NCBI GenBank assembly: GCA_026874595.1
Contig: CM049306.1
Span: forward strand, 84,468,142 to 84,532,141
Reading direction: 5' to 3'
Source: Sipunculus nudus
Lineage: Eukaryota; Annelida; Sipuncula; Golfingiida; Sipunculidae
Length of the DNA: 64,000 bases
Of this stretch, positions 12,279-25,600 are shown piece after piece (position 1 is the first letter of the stretch; every line of letters begins with the position of its first letter). The notes beneath the pieces are model-generated. The model made no database searches, was not told the DNA's origin, and saw only the letters and a list, made by a program, of their open reading frames with translations. The translations under genes were made by a program, and so were the position numbers.

Positions 12279-13088
12279 ACAGATATCTGTGTGCAGGGAT
12301 GTTCCATGTGTTGTTGACATTTGGTTCTTTTAGCACGCATAGCTCGTTGCAATGACAGCATCGCCTGGCCGAGACGGGCCGGCCCACATGTGAACCCTGA
12401 TGTGTAGAAACACGGCATTCGTTGTTCTAGAGGTTTCCTGTAACGTGTGTACTGTGTATCATGTTAGATAGATTCTTTAGACTATTCGGGAAGTGGAAAG
12501 TTCTCGGCTTGAGGTGAAAGCTATAAATAGGGGCTGTGTTTTAGAGCCGAGGAGAGAGATGTGAGAATATTCCAGCGGACACAGAAGAGTGGGACCTTTT
12601 CCGATTCATGCAGCAGTTAGAAATTTTCTTCTTATTTATGACGGATTTTATATAGTCTTCAGTTTGCCTTTCGGATCACTGCCAGTTTTGGATAACAGTA
12701 GATTGATTTTGTAATTACATTGGACTGTTATTCTCCGAGAAGATTTGTGTGAACTGTTCATCCAGCTTATACATTTTAAAGGACTTCTCGCTGTGACAGT
12801 GGTGGTATCCAGGTACTTTGCACTTTGTTTATTTTACTGTGTGATTGTATTGATTTGCTGTTATACTGTTGTTATACTGTGTAATTATATTGACTTAGTG
12901 TATTGTAATGTTAGGGTTGTTTTAAGAATAAATTATAGTTATTTGTTAACAAAAAACACTGACTTCTTTATTCATTCATCTAGACATTTCGTGCTACCTA
13001 ATGTTACAGAATCTGATTTTTTTTATCTCCATAACAAAATTTAGGCTCGTCACGACTACGTGATCTGTTGATATAAGGTTCCGTAACA
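12275..13088 (+). mobile_element. Probable solo LTR of a retrotransposon
   Basis: An 814-bp block begins TGTTACAG and ends CCGTAACA, so it has the TG...CA ends and short inverted termini (TGTTAC/GTAACA) typical of LTRs. It lies between (TA)n tracts, so the target duplication cannot be read. Inside, a TATAAATAG at 12522-12530 suits a U3 promoter, and AATAAA at 12927-12932 suits an R/U5 polyadenylation signal. No second LTR, gag or pol is seen nearby, so a solo LTR left by recombination is the simplest reading. Confidence 0.55.
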
Positions 13089-13104
13089 ATATATATATAA
13101 ATAT

Positions 13105-13163
<59 letters not shown>
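13089..13163. repeat. (TA)n microsatellite
   Basis: About 75 bp of TA with a few AA interruptions, directly after the putative LTR end. Confidence 0.9.
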
Positions 13164-13165
<2 letters not shown>

Positions 13166-13894
13166 GGGTGTATACTACAGGTACAACCTTTGATCTTGAT
13201 TCTTTCTTGTGGGTATCGTCATTGAACACTTCAGAGCAATCGATAGTCACCGATACACCTAACTTTCTGATTTTATTTGTGTGTATTAATACACGCCGTG
13301 GCCATTTATCGATCTTGTAGCTAAATACTAACGTTTCAGAAAAAGTTGTCCAGTGTATATGCGGTTTTTTTACATTAGGTTACCCGGAGAAAATATTTCA
13401 AACCGGCCTACATGCACGTAGGCTGAATGATGAATTAAACAGAATACATTAATGATCAAGAACATAAACGCACACCTCTGACCCTAACCGTTTCTGCATA
13501 CTATAGGACTATTTTGTAACTAGAAGGCACTAAAAAGACCTCATGTCGTAGTTTCGAGAGAAATTTGATAAATATCGGCTATTTCTGCTAAAACATGCAT
13601 GGGGAAACAAATGCATTAACTGTGAAACAACATGCCGATAACATTTGGTTAATAATTAACTTACGTGCAAGTCACTTTCAGTTGATGTGAAAATGTCAGG
13701 GCTCCACGAGTTTGTGATCAACAAATCTCTTTTTGGACAGCCGTGCACATTTTTATAAAACGTGGTATGATCAATTGATTTTGCTCAAATCATGCGGTTA
13801 TTGGTAAGGCTATGGTGCCCTGATTAAGAAACCTTTTAACTACTGGTATATATATATATATTACGGGTCGACATAAAAGCGGACCGAACTGTCT

Positions 13895-14013
13895 CGCTAG
13901 TGAAGCTTACTTTGCTAGCGAAGCGGTTGGTACGCCGGACTTGTGCGCCACCGTTATGGGTTCGAATCCCGGATCTGCCCAGTGTTTTCCCCTGAGCAAT
14001 TCGTCTTCGTAAC
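13895..14013 (+). mobile_element. tRNA-derived SINE-like copy 1
   Basis: Contains a Pol III A-box-like TAGCGAAGCGGTTGG (13916-13930) and a perfect B-box GGTTCGAATCC (13959-13969), 43 bp apart as in a tRNA. A tail follows (AGTGTTTTCCCCTGAGCAAT and on) that is shared with copy 2. The bases flanking the tRNA-like part do not pair into an acceptor stem, so it is not a functional tRNA. Confidence 0.7.
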
Positions 14014-14148
14014 AAAATCCCGGATCGGCCCATTTCTCTTCGTAATAAAATGGGGGCTCGTCTAATGTGACGGTTAACTTTGTGGCCCAGCTCAGAAAAG
14101 TGCGACTCCTGGGATAATTAGTCTTGTTCTGTTAGCAGAACGCCTCCT

Positions 14149-14263
14149 CGCTAGTGAAGCTTGCTAGCGAAGCGGTTGGTGCGCCGGACTTGTGCACCAT
14201 CGACATGGGTTCGAATCCCGGATCGGCCCAGTGTTTTCCCCTGAGCAATTCGTCTTCGTAACA
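14149..14263 (+). mobile_element. tRNA-derived SINE-like copy 2
   Basis: Nearly the same sequence as copy 1: A-box-like block at 14165-14179, B-box at 14208-14218, then the same tail ending TTCGTCTTCGTAACA. Two copies about 250 bp apart in the same orientation suggest either insertion hot-spotting or a local duplication. Confidence 0.7.
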
Positions 14264-14627
14264 ATACAGTAAACTATTACACGGTACTCCAAGTTTTAGT
14301 CCCCCTATTCCATGCACGCGGAATCACTGCACACATGGATGGAAAAGCTCAATTCAGCGCGTTTTTTCACATTTTTGGACATTAAATTCTTGGCTTACAC
14401 TTCACGGGTGGATATAATTTGATGGGGTGATCGAATCGGAAGGAATAATTACACTTGTACTTTTAGTAGGCTATTAAAAGGCCTGTACATTAGGAAATAC
14501 TGACTGTACACCAGAGGATATAGGCCTACTATAGCACTTAATTACTACTTTAGGCCTATCATGTTTTTATACCCATCATTTATTCGGGGGGGGGGGGGGG
14601 GATTTGCCGCCTATGATGCATATATTA

Positions 14628-14687
<60 letters not shown>

Positions 14688-15540
14688 TTTTTTTGCATTG
14701 TGTATATGTCCTGACTGCATCTGTGTATGTAAAATCTAATACTGACATTCGGAAAAAAGGTTTAATTATGTCGAGAATTAGTCTAAAACTTAAATCAGGC
14801 ATAATATGGCCGTAACACTTTAAATATCAAAACAATAACAAACAAAAAAGCAAAAAAGATTGTAATCGATGACAAGTATTAGTTAATTGATTATTGCAAA
14901 CTGTATAAGTCTGACAATAATTATTTGTTTGGAATAGCCTACATGATTCTATGACTCAAGCTGCTTATAGTTATCTCAAGAAAGTTCTCGAAATGGCCGC
15001 GGGAATAGACTGCTGTATAATTTGTTCCAAATTATATACTTATAATCATATAGGCTTACTTTATTGAAAATCAAATGCGATACAAACATATATGGACCTT
15101 TTCACTGTTTTGAAAATTATACATTCATAATATAATTTCTCTTGCAGATAGGCCTAATTAGGCATAGTCCAAAATGTTAAAAAAAATCATCAATATTTTA
15201 ATATTAAAAAGCAAGAGAAACAATTGTCCTAACATAAAAAAAAAGAAAATTGGTTATAAAATGTCATTTTAATGAAAACAATTCAACTCGATACTATTTT
15301 CATTTGTGTGGAATGCATGATTTAATTATTACAGTGTCTTTTCAATGTTTTCTCGTTATAAATTCAGAAAATTGTTATCTTTCGGCTATTTGGTCTATTC
15401 GGTCTATTCGGACCTATTTGTTATATAAGCTACCTCGACGATGTGTTACAAATGAAAGAATACAAAAATATGTGTTATAAACATCTATTGCTCTTCCCTC
15501 CATAATATTATTTCAGTCAGCATTATATATATTTAGTGCT
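14264..15540. other. Intergenic region
   Basis: AT-rich, with a poly-G run (about 14586-14600) and a (TA)n tract (14633-14685). I recognise nothing else. Confidence 0.45.
14633..14685. repeat. (TA)n microsatellite
   Basis: About 50 bp of TA. Confidence 0.95.
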
Positions 15541-15579
15541 TTGAGTTCGAAAAAAAAAACATCTTCGAATCATAGCTAG

Positions 15580-16306
15580 ATGTCGGCCTGCTGTCCTGTG
15601 AGGTATACCCATCGCCACTCCCCACTACACCCCCTAGCTCCGCCCCTTCGGCCGCCCCCTAAAACCTGGAATAGGCCTAAACGTCAACCAGATGTGACCC
15701 CTGGACTTCACTGCCAGGTCAAATCCTTCAGACCGATTTTACGCCGGGTCGATTTCTCCTGTAAACTGGCTGTTGTTGCTAGCACAACTGAGAAACGCGT
15801 GGCGCAGACAGGTAGCAACGCAGAGTGGGACAGCTTACTGTTGGTTCCCTGAGCAATTTTCTATTTCTCGTTCAACCCAATTAATCAATACAGACAATCA
15901 AGCAACCTGTATTCAAGAGCCAGCGGCCCACAAGTAAGGCAATCTAACTGTGGGACAGCTAAGCAAGTCAGGAGAGGCATTTGTAGCGCAGAGAACGCGG
16001 AAACACTCGGGCTTATTTTGTTACGGGCACTGAATTCACATGCTACCTGAGATCGTGGCATTTAACGCATGACTGAAGCTGGATTTAACAACATGAGGTA
16101 CTCGAAGAAACGTGAAATGTTCACGTTGGATTAAGTCTTGATTAACGGCTGGCACGGGCTGGTCGAATCACGTTCAGTTAGAAGTCATAATGTGACGCTG
16201 CCTGGCCACTGTTTATTTGTTGGTTTCGGTGCAGTCTCCAGTATTTCGCGGCTTAGCTACCAGTAACTCTGGATCAAGCATTACTCTTGAAGACACCGTT
16301 TAACTG
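15580..16306 (+). promoter_or_regulatory. GC-richer island: possible promoter or 5' UTR exon of the TRPV gene
   Basis: This stretch is clearly more GC-rich than its surroundings (GCTCCGCCCCTTCGGCC near 15637-15653, several CpGs) and holds CGC/GCG-rich words up to about 16300. It ends near a donor-like GTACGT at 16307. It lies 3 kb upstream of the TRPV start codon on the same strand. No TATA box is evident. The call is an inference from base composition and position only. Confidence 0.25.
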
Positions 16307-18894
16307 GGTACGTATATCTATTATATATGTCATTGGCTAAATAATAGTAAATAAGAGTAAAACACTGATAGTATATCATAAATGTCGCATTTGTATTTCA
16401 CGATCCAGAGATCTTGGGGAGATTTATATTAAGTCTGTAATACGTTGAACTAAATTGGTTCTCTAATAAACAAGTGCACTAAATTATATATATATACACA
16501 CATATTGTATATATATGTGTGTATATATATATGTGTGTGTTTGTGAGAGAGAGTTTTTCTGCGTGTAAAAGGAAAAGTAAACCATTTAACATCAATAAAT
16601 GATATAAGAAAGGAGAAAATTATTGCAATTTTTTTGGGTAGGCCTATCATATCAAATTGGGCAAATGGGACAGAAAGCTCGAAAGCAGAAAACGGGTGGA
16701 AACCTTACCACAATGTAAAGAAGTCTAGACCAAAAGAGAACTTGTACATCAGTATAATATAATTGTTAACCATTCCATGACAGGAACTGGGTAAAGATGA
16801 AATAAAGTGATGGATCATCTATTTTTACATATTATATAAAAATTGGTAAGTTTTTAATCATATGTTCCAAATTCTTACAGAAACCTATTTTCGTATCAAA
16901 TGTTTTGCAGCATGGTCGCAATTCAACAGTTACTAAGCCCCTGCAGCCAAATATACAATTTAGAACTTTATTTACGAATATTGTTTGAAATTTTTCAATC
17001 TTTTTCCTATATATTTGCCCATGTCCTGTTTCAGTAAATGGGTTAACCAGATTCACTCATTTTTGCATAATTTAGCATAACTATATGCAAAGAACATGAC
17101 CTAAAACTAAGAAGAATATAAAGCATAAAGCTCTTTTCAAAAGAATGGCATGTTCCAGTAAAAATGAATTTTATGAAATAGAAGATACATGTTTCTTTTT
17201 TTCTGATTCAAGTCTGCAGATAATGAACTACACATATTGCATTTGTGTCTGAAATCAGTACTGTATAGTTTTTGTAAAATTCTACTTCCAAATTTTTAAA
17301 TCAATCCATAGTTTTATATTATTTCTTTTGTCATTTTGTTTGATACAGTTACTTGTAAAATCACAAATAGGATTTACCTTGCAAGGGGTTTCCTAAACCT
17401 TCAACTTCTTTCATATAATTTTCCATTAAAAGTTTAAAAAGACTGAAAAAAGGTGATTTAACAAGAAGTATATGTATTAAATGTTGATTTTGTTTGATCA
17501 GGTAAACTTTTAATTGTTTTTATTGTAAATATGGCTGTTTAATCTAAAACATTTTATGTATAAAATAAAAAAAAGCTGTCATTGAATGATCATTTATAGT
17601 ATTACAAATTACAAAATCAGCTTCTGTTAGAAATAATTTATGTTACTACAACATAATTAGCTGACTTTTGATATTGATATCATCCAGAGTAGGTTTGAAC
17701 CTCTTACTTTTGGCTCTTTGATTCAAGATTACCTATGGTTGAATGAGGATTATGTTTTGTAACATATCAGCAACTTTGCTTGAGGAAATGAAAATTCAGC
17801 TAATTGTTAAATCACCCATTCATACTTATTGAACGGATCAAAATGTTAGCCTTCAGAACTCTGCATTCTGTTGGAAAACAGTAGGAAAAAAAAAATTTAA
17901 TTTTATAATACAAAACAAATGAAGAAAATTGTGGCCCAGAACAATGAGTTTCAAACAATGAGAGATATAAATAATCAGTGTATATATATGGGGTCAGTAT
18001 ATATGTCTGAGAAATCAGAATGATGAGTTGGAGAAAAAAAGTTAAAAGTTGTCACAGTGATAACATGATGAACAGAAGTGATGATCAGAAGTGTGGTCGT
18101 GCCTACATGGTTGCCTCCACTGGGGCATTAAACAAACTTCCTTATGCTAAACAGTGTCATTGTTCAACAACAAAATTCACAGGTGAGTTCTTGAACAAAG
18201 AAGCCCCTGTTACCAATGAATGGGGCCCATGGCTTGAATAAAGAAATTGCCCTGTTATCCTTTGAAAAGAAGTAATCCTTTAAAATAAGAACATTTTCTG
18301 GTGATCCAGGTTTCCCTCAGAAATTAATGGATTGTTTATGTTTGTTTGGTGTTTCACTGACTCTCCACAACATTTTATGAAAATCTGTTTGTAACTTTTT
18401 GAGTAAAGTTTACTAACAGACAAACCAATCACGTGACCAACCAGGGGAACTCCATAATCATTATGACCTTGCCATCTGGTTGAGTTATAAAAATTGTGTA
18501 ATTTCTAAAGATTGTAAAGATGTTATTAAGCCAAAAACAAGCTCAGTTGCCATATGTTCTGCAATACCACATGCATGTGAAAAAACATATGTAACAAAAC
18601 TTCCCTCAAAGTGTTTAGAATTGTTGTTACTAGGACTAGATTTATGGAGTAATGCTCGTATGATTATCTGTGTGGATTATGAGTCAATAAAATTGATATG
18701 TTTATTACAAGGCTCCATTATAAGATTTATTTAAGTAACTTTGCCTGGCAGTAATATAGCATGAAGCCAGCTAAGAGGGGTGATTTTTCAGTTGCTTGTA
18801 GTTTGCCTGAAAATATCTTCTTAATTTTCTTCACTTATCTTTACAGCAGTGGCTTCCAGCTCTAGAAATAATGTATAAATTGCTCCCTCTGTTG

Positions 18895-18954
<60 letters not shown>

Positions 18955-19339
18955 GTTTTTATTTACCTTGAATACACTGGTCTTACCAGAACCAAAGCAA
19001 AACTAAAAGTAAAATCTGAAGAATATAATTTATATATGCAAGATGTAAAGTAAAATTTTGGTTCATTTCCAGAGTTGACAGCCATATTATGGCAGCCAAG
19101 ATATGGATCAGTGCTGCAACCATTGCTTTTCGAAACAAACTGTGGACACCAATGCAGCATTGAACTTGGATGAAACGCTTAATGGCTACTTTTGGTGCTG
19201 CAGCAACTTAGGACTGTTCTCACAGCATCGGTCCAGTTGCCACAACAAATGGTGTTGTACATCCTTGAGGAGAAATAGGTACAGGCATTTTAAAACAAGG
19301 AGGATTAGTGTTATCTTATCAGAAGTTGAAGGGAGATAC
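16307..19339. other. Flank or 5' UTR intron upstream of the TRPV start
   Basis: AT-rich, with a TA/TG tract at about 16485-16545 and a (TA)n tract at 18898-18951. Candidate acceptors close to the first coding exon are TTTCCAG ending at 19072 and TTATCAG ending at 19321. The second leaves a short leader. No other coding sequence was recognised. Confidence 0.4.
18898..18951. repeat. (TA)n microsatellite
   Basis: About 54 bp of TA. Confidence 0.95.
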
Positions 19340-19359
19340 ATGAAGCATAGATGTGGATC

Positions 19360-19632
19360 ATGGGAAACATACTTTGCTGGAAAAAAACCGTGGATGGTGA
19401 TTCCGCCTGGCGACAGCAGAACAAAGAGCAGGGTGAGAACATTGTGTACAAATACATCAACCTCCAGAAGGGAGGGAAGCTGATTGATGTGTACATGGAT
19501 GAGGGGCCGGAGGCGGCAGATGCTATGATACAAGAGGAGCTACTCCCGCTCATGTACGATGGGGGTAAAGGAGCCACCATCACTAAGTTAGACTATATCA
19601 AGTGGAAGAACCAGTGTCATTCAAAGATGGTG
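19360..19632 (+). CDS. iav: TRPV exon 1: N-terminus (91 codons)
   Basis: ATG at 19360 is preferred: it has A at -3 and G at +4. The in-frame ATG at 19351 has a poor context and directly follows an in-frame TAG (19348-19350). The product begins MGNILCWKK, which fits an N-myristoylation pattern, and goes on with [20 protein letters not shown], typical of invertebrate TRPV N-termini. It ends KMV before GTAAGT, phase 0. Confidence 0.85.
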
Positions 19633-22600
19633 GTAAGTAAATATCAATATACTAGAAAATGGGGACCCGTTGGGTCCCATTGCAGAGGAAGAGTATTTTG
19701 TTTATTGTGTGACCAGACCCGCAAGGTAGCGAATTCCTCAGACCCGTAAGGTAGGGACGTCTAATGGTAGATGCAGAACTAATCTATATATGTTTTTGTG
19801 GTAAATGGCCATGGTGAAGGTCAGCAATGGTAAGCAGTGTGATCTTGTGCGAAAGACCCGCTTGTGATCATGCCATTGGGAATTCAATTGCAAATGGAAG
19901 GGCCAAATTGGTGTGCATTCTGCTAAAGTGTAAGTTAGGGCATATGCTTGATGTGATAGCAAAACTGGCCCACTGTCATGGCCCATTTCTGCGGAAGTTC
20001 TGGGACAAACAAACAATCATACAGACAGGACAATTTAGTAGTATATAGATAGATAGATGTCTGTAAGAAAGTTAATGCAGTTATCACTTAAGATACACCA
20101 GTGCCTAACAAATGCAGATAAAATTCTGTCGAAAATAATGTAAAGGTATGATTTAGGATCATTATGATCAGCTGGAAAGCCTATTGGTTTTATAAAAAAA
20201 AATAAGGGTGGTCTATTTATCTCAAACAGTTTTTTTAGGTTAATGCACAGGAAAGTGTGACAAACAGAAAGGAAACCTGGTTTATATATAGGTGTAATCA
20301 ACAGCCTTTTAGGTGTGTATTCAACAGCCTATTGGTCTGACAGCTGGCATGGGACCAATGACCCATTGAAGCAATAAGCTGTGTGACCAGTTTTCTGTTG
20401 GGCAAAATAGGTGAACATATTAATTAGGTTACAGTTGCACATATTCTTTAATCCTTCAATCAGCATTCTGATCTGTTCTAGCTATCTCTAGTCCATCATG
20501 CATTAATGTTCACAACTGTTCATTCTCTCTTACAGACACAACCATAGTCCATGCATGACAGTATGCCCCAAATGGTGCAGTTTTTTCTGTGATCTTCCTG
20601 GCTCTGGTGTGCTATGATTTCCTCTCATTTGATGCAGGATTTGATGATGCACACACTGTGCCTTGTTGGCCGTGAAATTTGTAGTAGATAATCATTCACT
20701 TGTGCATGTGCACACCACTATATTGACCATTTTGTAAAAACTTATTAGACTTGCATTGTATCTTTTCCTTCCAAGTGTTAACCAACCTCTTTGCTCTAAT
20801 TGATCTGACGCTCCAATTTTTTGTCTGCATGTATATTATACATGAATCTTACAGCTCTTTCTTGTACCCTCACCAGCTGGTCAATAAGACTTGCTGTAAG
20901 GGTCCCAGATACTAGAGGCATACTCTAGCTGAGGCCTAACTAGTGCTTTGTATGCCATTTCTTTAATTTCCGGTGAGTTAATTTTTAAATTTAGATAAAG
21001 AAAACCTAGTTTTCTATTTGCCTATGATGATGTAATTATTATATCTGCCAAAACAGAGTTTTGCGTATACTGTGTTTTCAGCATCTGTCTGTTTGACTGC
21101 TGTGGGATAAAATCACTCACATCTCAGCAAAGGTTTGACTCATCTGCCTAAAATATTGCATGTTTATACATCTTGGATAGCTTTCTCGATTTTGTGGCAG
21201 GTGGCGCCACCTACATTTATGTTTACCCTGCAGACATTCAGACTTATATATCAGGACTGGTTTGACATATCCCCCTGAAATTTTGCATATGAGTAGATCT
21301 AACATAGCTCTTTATCATACACAAAATTGGTGGTGCCACCTGCCACTATTTTTGCACAGCATCCTCCTGCTTGTCTGCTGTGGGATAAAATCACTCATAT
21401 ACAAGTAGTGGTTTGACTTATCTGCCTAAAATTTTGCATATGTTTACAACTTGGACAGCTTTCTGATTTTTAGCTCAGCTGACTATAAGTCATCTGAGCT
21501 ATAGTCGTGGTCCATTGTCCGTCGTCCGTCCGTCTGTCCGTCTGTCCGTCCGTAGATGTGGCACGTTTTGAAACCGTAAGACCTAGGAATCCAAAATTCG
21601 GCATAATGTTAGATGTCCCCAAGATCTCCTACCAAGCCGAAAACTGGGTCTTTGCAACTTCGTTCCTTTGAGGAATTAAGGAAAAACCTCAATTTTTTAT
21701 TAAAAACCTATTTTCACACTTTAGGACTGCCTATATACAAAACCACTCATTTGTTTTTCCTCATATTTACCATAAATATTCCTCTATATAGTTCCTATGT
21801 ACATGCCAGAAATTATGTCTGTATTATTTAATTTAAAAATGTTCTGGGCCCAAACATAATGCATTTTGAAAAAAATAAGGAAAGATATTTGATCACTTAA
21901 CACAAAAAATGTTAAAGCTGTGGACCTTTTTTCCAGTAATATAACTTTAATTAATCAAAATTAAATTGTATACCCAAAATTAGATGAAAATCTTTTAAAT
22001 TTTTTAAAATATTAACAAAAATAAAAAATTGGTACCTTAAATTTTGCCCAACTTTGACCATGGCACGTTTTTTTCCTGTAAGTACTGTGGATTTAATTTT
22101 CACAGCATGTTTTTGTCAGCATTTCAGCTGTTAACACCAAAAATTTGAAACCAGTTGATCAAAAACTGTAGATTTTAATCAAGTTTTCAAGCACCTTGTA
22201 ACATATTGTTTACATCAAGCTAGTGTTATGCAGTTTGCAAAAGCTCAGCTCCCCAGCTTCAGCTCTAAGTTCCTTAAATTCAGCATACAGTTAGATGTCT
22301 CCAAAATCCCCTACCATGCCAAGAATTTGGTCACTAGGACTTAATACCTTCGAGATATTAATGAAAAACTTCATTTTTCCATTAAAAACCCATTGTTACA
22401 CTTCAAGACTGCCTAATATCAAAACCACTGATCTGACTTTAATCATAAACAATATACATATTTTTCATTCTCTATGCACATCCCAGAATGATGTCAGTAT
22501 TGCGTAATTGTTTTAAGTTATGGGCCCAAACATAATGCACTTTGTAAAAAATCAAGAAATATATTTACTCCCTTAACAAGGGCATTGCTAGAGATTTTTT

Positions 22601-25600
22601 TGTCAGGGATGTAACATTATTTAATCAAGATTCAATTGAATACCCAAAATTAGTTCTGAATTTTTCAAATTTTATAAGTTATTAGTATAAATATAAAATT
22701 AGTACCTTAAATTTTGCCCAACTGTGACCATGGCACGTTTGTTTCCCGTGAGCACTGTTGATATAATTTTCATATCATGCACACATAAGGATTCCATCTT
22801 TTTAGTTTAGAAAGCTGAAAGAAATTGGCCAAAAATTGTAGCTTTTATTAATGTTTTTTATGAGACCCTGTCAGACTTTGGCTCTCCAGCCCCTCTTGAG
22901 TCACCTGTATGTTGACCTTGTTGACCTTTCATCAAATTATGCACGCTTGAGGCGAGGCATACAGGAATCCAGGCAGCTAATAGCCAGCCACAGTTGATCC
23001 AGGTGTCCAACCCAACTCATCTAGTAGTTTTAACCAACAACATAACAATAAACAACAAATTAATAAATTTTTATTGGTTTTTAATAACAAATTAAAGAAA
23101 AATCGAAAAGGAATTTGTTAGTTTATAATAACAGGAAATTAACTTGCAGTTACTGATGATATAAGAATCTTGTATTGATGGGTAGAATGTCACATATTCC
23201 AAATAACACCATGCAGTCACCTATGGCATTTTTCAGTTCAATTTTAATGATAAAGAAGTAAATCATATTATTCATTACTAATCATTAGGGATCATATGAA
23301 GGAAATTAATGATAGACAAAGATGCAGTTGATAATATTAATCTAGATTCCTACTGTGTCTAGTGTGTACATTGATGTGAAATTAGTCCAAAATGAATTTT
23401 TAGCTCAGCTGACTATAAGTCATCTGAGCTATAGTCGTGGTCCATTGTCCGTCGTCCGTCCGTCTGTCCGTCCGTCCGTCCGTCCGTCCGTCCGTCCGTC
23501 CGTCCGTAGATGTGGCACGTTTTGAAACCGTAAGACCTAGGAATCCAAAATTCAGCATAATGTTAGATGTCCCCAAGATCTCCTACCAAGCCGAAAACTG
23601 GGTCTTTGCGACTTTGTTCCTTTGAGAAATTAAGGAAAAACCTCAATTTTTTATTAAAATCCTATTTTCACACTTCAGGACTGCCTAATATCGAAACCAC
23701 TCATCTGTTTTTCCTCATATTTACCACAAATATTCCTCTATATAGTTCCTATGTACATGCCAGAAATTAGGTCTGTATTATATAATTTAAAAAAGTTATG
23801 GACCTAAACATAATGCATTTTGGAAAAAATCAGGAAAGATATTTGATCACTTAACACAAAACTTGTTAAAGCTATGGACTTTTTTTCCAGTAATATAACT
23901 TTATTTTATCAAAATTAAATTGTATACCAAAAATAAGATCAAAATCTTTTAAATTTTTTAAAATATTAACAAAAATAAAAAATTGGTACCTTAAATTTTG
24001 CCAAACTTTGACCATGGCACGTTTTTTTCCTGTAAGTACTGTGGATTTAATTTTCACAGCATGTTTTTGTCAGCATTTCAGCTGTTAACACCAAAAATTT
24101 GAAACCAGTTGATCAAAAACTGTAGATTTTAATCAAGTTTTCAAGCACCTTGTAACATATTGTTTACATCAAGCTAGTGTTATGCAGTTTGCAAAAGCTC
24201 AGCTCCCCAGCTTCAGCTCTAAGTTCCTTAAATTCAGCATACAGTTAGATGTCTCCAAAATCCCCTACCATGCCAAGAATTTGGTCACTAGGACTTAATA
24301 CCTTCGAGATATTAATGAAAAACTTCATTTTTCCATTAAAAACCCATTGTTACACTTCAAGACTGCCTAATATCAAAACCACTGATCTGACTTTAATCAT
24401 AAACAATATACATATTTTTCATTCTCTATGCACATCCCAGAATGATGTCAGTATTGCGTAATTGTTTTAAGTTATGGGCCCAAACATAATGCACTTTGTA
24501 AAAAATCAAGAAATATATTTACTCCCTTAACAAGGGCATTGCTAGAGATTTTTTTGTCAGGGATGTAACATTATTTAATCAAGATTCAATTGAATACCCA
24601 AAATTAGTTCTGAATTTTTCAAATTTTATAAGTTATTAGTATAAATATAAAATTAGTACCTTAAATTTTGCCCAACTGTGACCATGGCACGTTTGTTTCC
24701 CGTGAGCACTGTTGATATAATTTTCATATCATGCACACATAAGGATTCCATCTTTTTAGTTTAGAAAGCTGAAAGAAATTGGCCAAAAATTGTAGCTTTT
24801 ATTAATGTTTTTTATGAGACCCTGTCAGACTTTGGCTCTCCAGCCCCTCTTGAGTCACCTGTATGTTGACCTTGTTGACCTTTCATCAAATTATGCACGC
24901 TTGAGGCGAGGCATACAGGAATCCAGGCAGCTAATAGCCAGCCACAGTTGATCCAGGTGTCCAACCCAACTCATCTAGTAGTTTTAACCAACAACATAAC
25001 AATAAACAACAAATTAATAAATTTTTATTGGTTTTTAATAACAAATTAAAGAAAAATCGAAAAGGAATTTGTTAGTTTATAATAACAGGAAATTAACTTG
25101 CAGTTACTGATGATATAAGAATCTTGTATCGATGGGTAGAATGTCACATATTCCAAATAACACCATGCAGTCACCTATGGCATTTTTCAGTTCAATTTTA
25201 AAGATAAAGAAGTAAATCATATTATTCATTACTAATCATTAGGGATCATATGAAGGAAATTAATGATAGACAAAGATGCAGTTGATAATATTAATCTAGA
25301 TTCCTACAGTGTCTAGTGTGTACATTGATGTGAAATTAGTCCAAAATGAATTTTTACAGTTATTTTTTAATATAAATAAAAGCCATAAAACCAGGTACTT
25401 ATGATCATTATTTAAATGTGTGAATTTTGTATATTCTGGATTCTCAACATCATTGTTTGGTGAAAATAGAATAAATACCAGACATGGTGCAAATACTTTG
25501 TAATTGTATTTAAATATGAATATGATTATGTACTCCATTATAAAATTTCTTGCATAAAGAATGGGAATTCAGGTAAAAATGAAAGTATATGAATACTCGT

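Noticed and set aside
14049-14067. TGGGGGCTCGTC resembling a tRNA-Pro primer binding site
   Set aside because: Only 12 bases match and no LTR ends directly before it.
13895-14263. Functional tRNA genes
   Set aside because: The A-box-like and B-box motifs are present, but the bases that should form the acceptor stem do not pair and the T-stem is imperfect.
15580-15852. 90-aa Pro-rich ORF
   Set aside because: It reads through a GC-rich stretch with no recognisable domain or splice context.
19103-19483. 126-aa ORF overlapping the TRPV start in another frame
   Set aside because: No family signature. It overlaps exon 1, whose frame joins all later exons.
21613-24461. Four related ~70-aa ORFs starting MSPRSPTKP or MSPKSPTMP (21613, 22295, 23567, 24249)
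   Set aside because: They sit at the same place in E1 core units. The first pair is duplicated as the second, so only two are independent, and their tails diverge freely. Chance ORFs in a repeat are the simpler reading.
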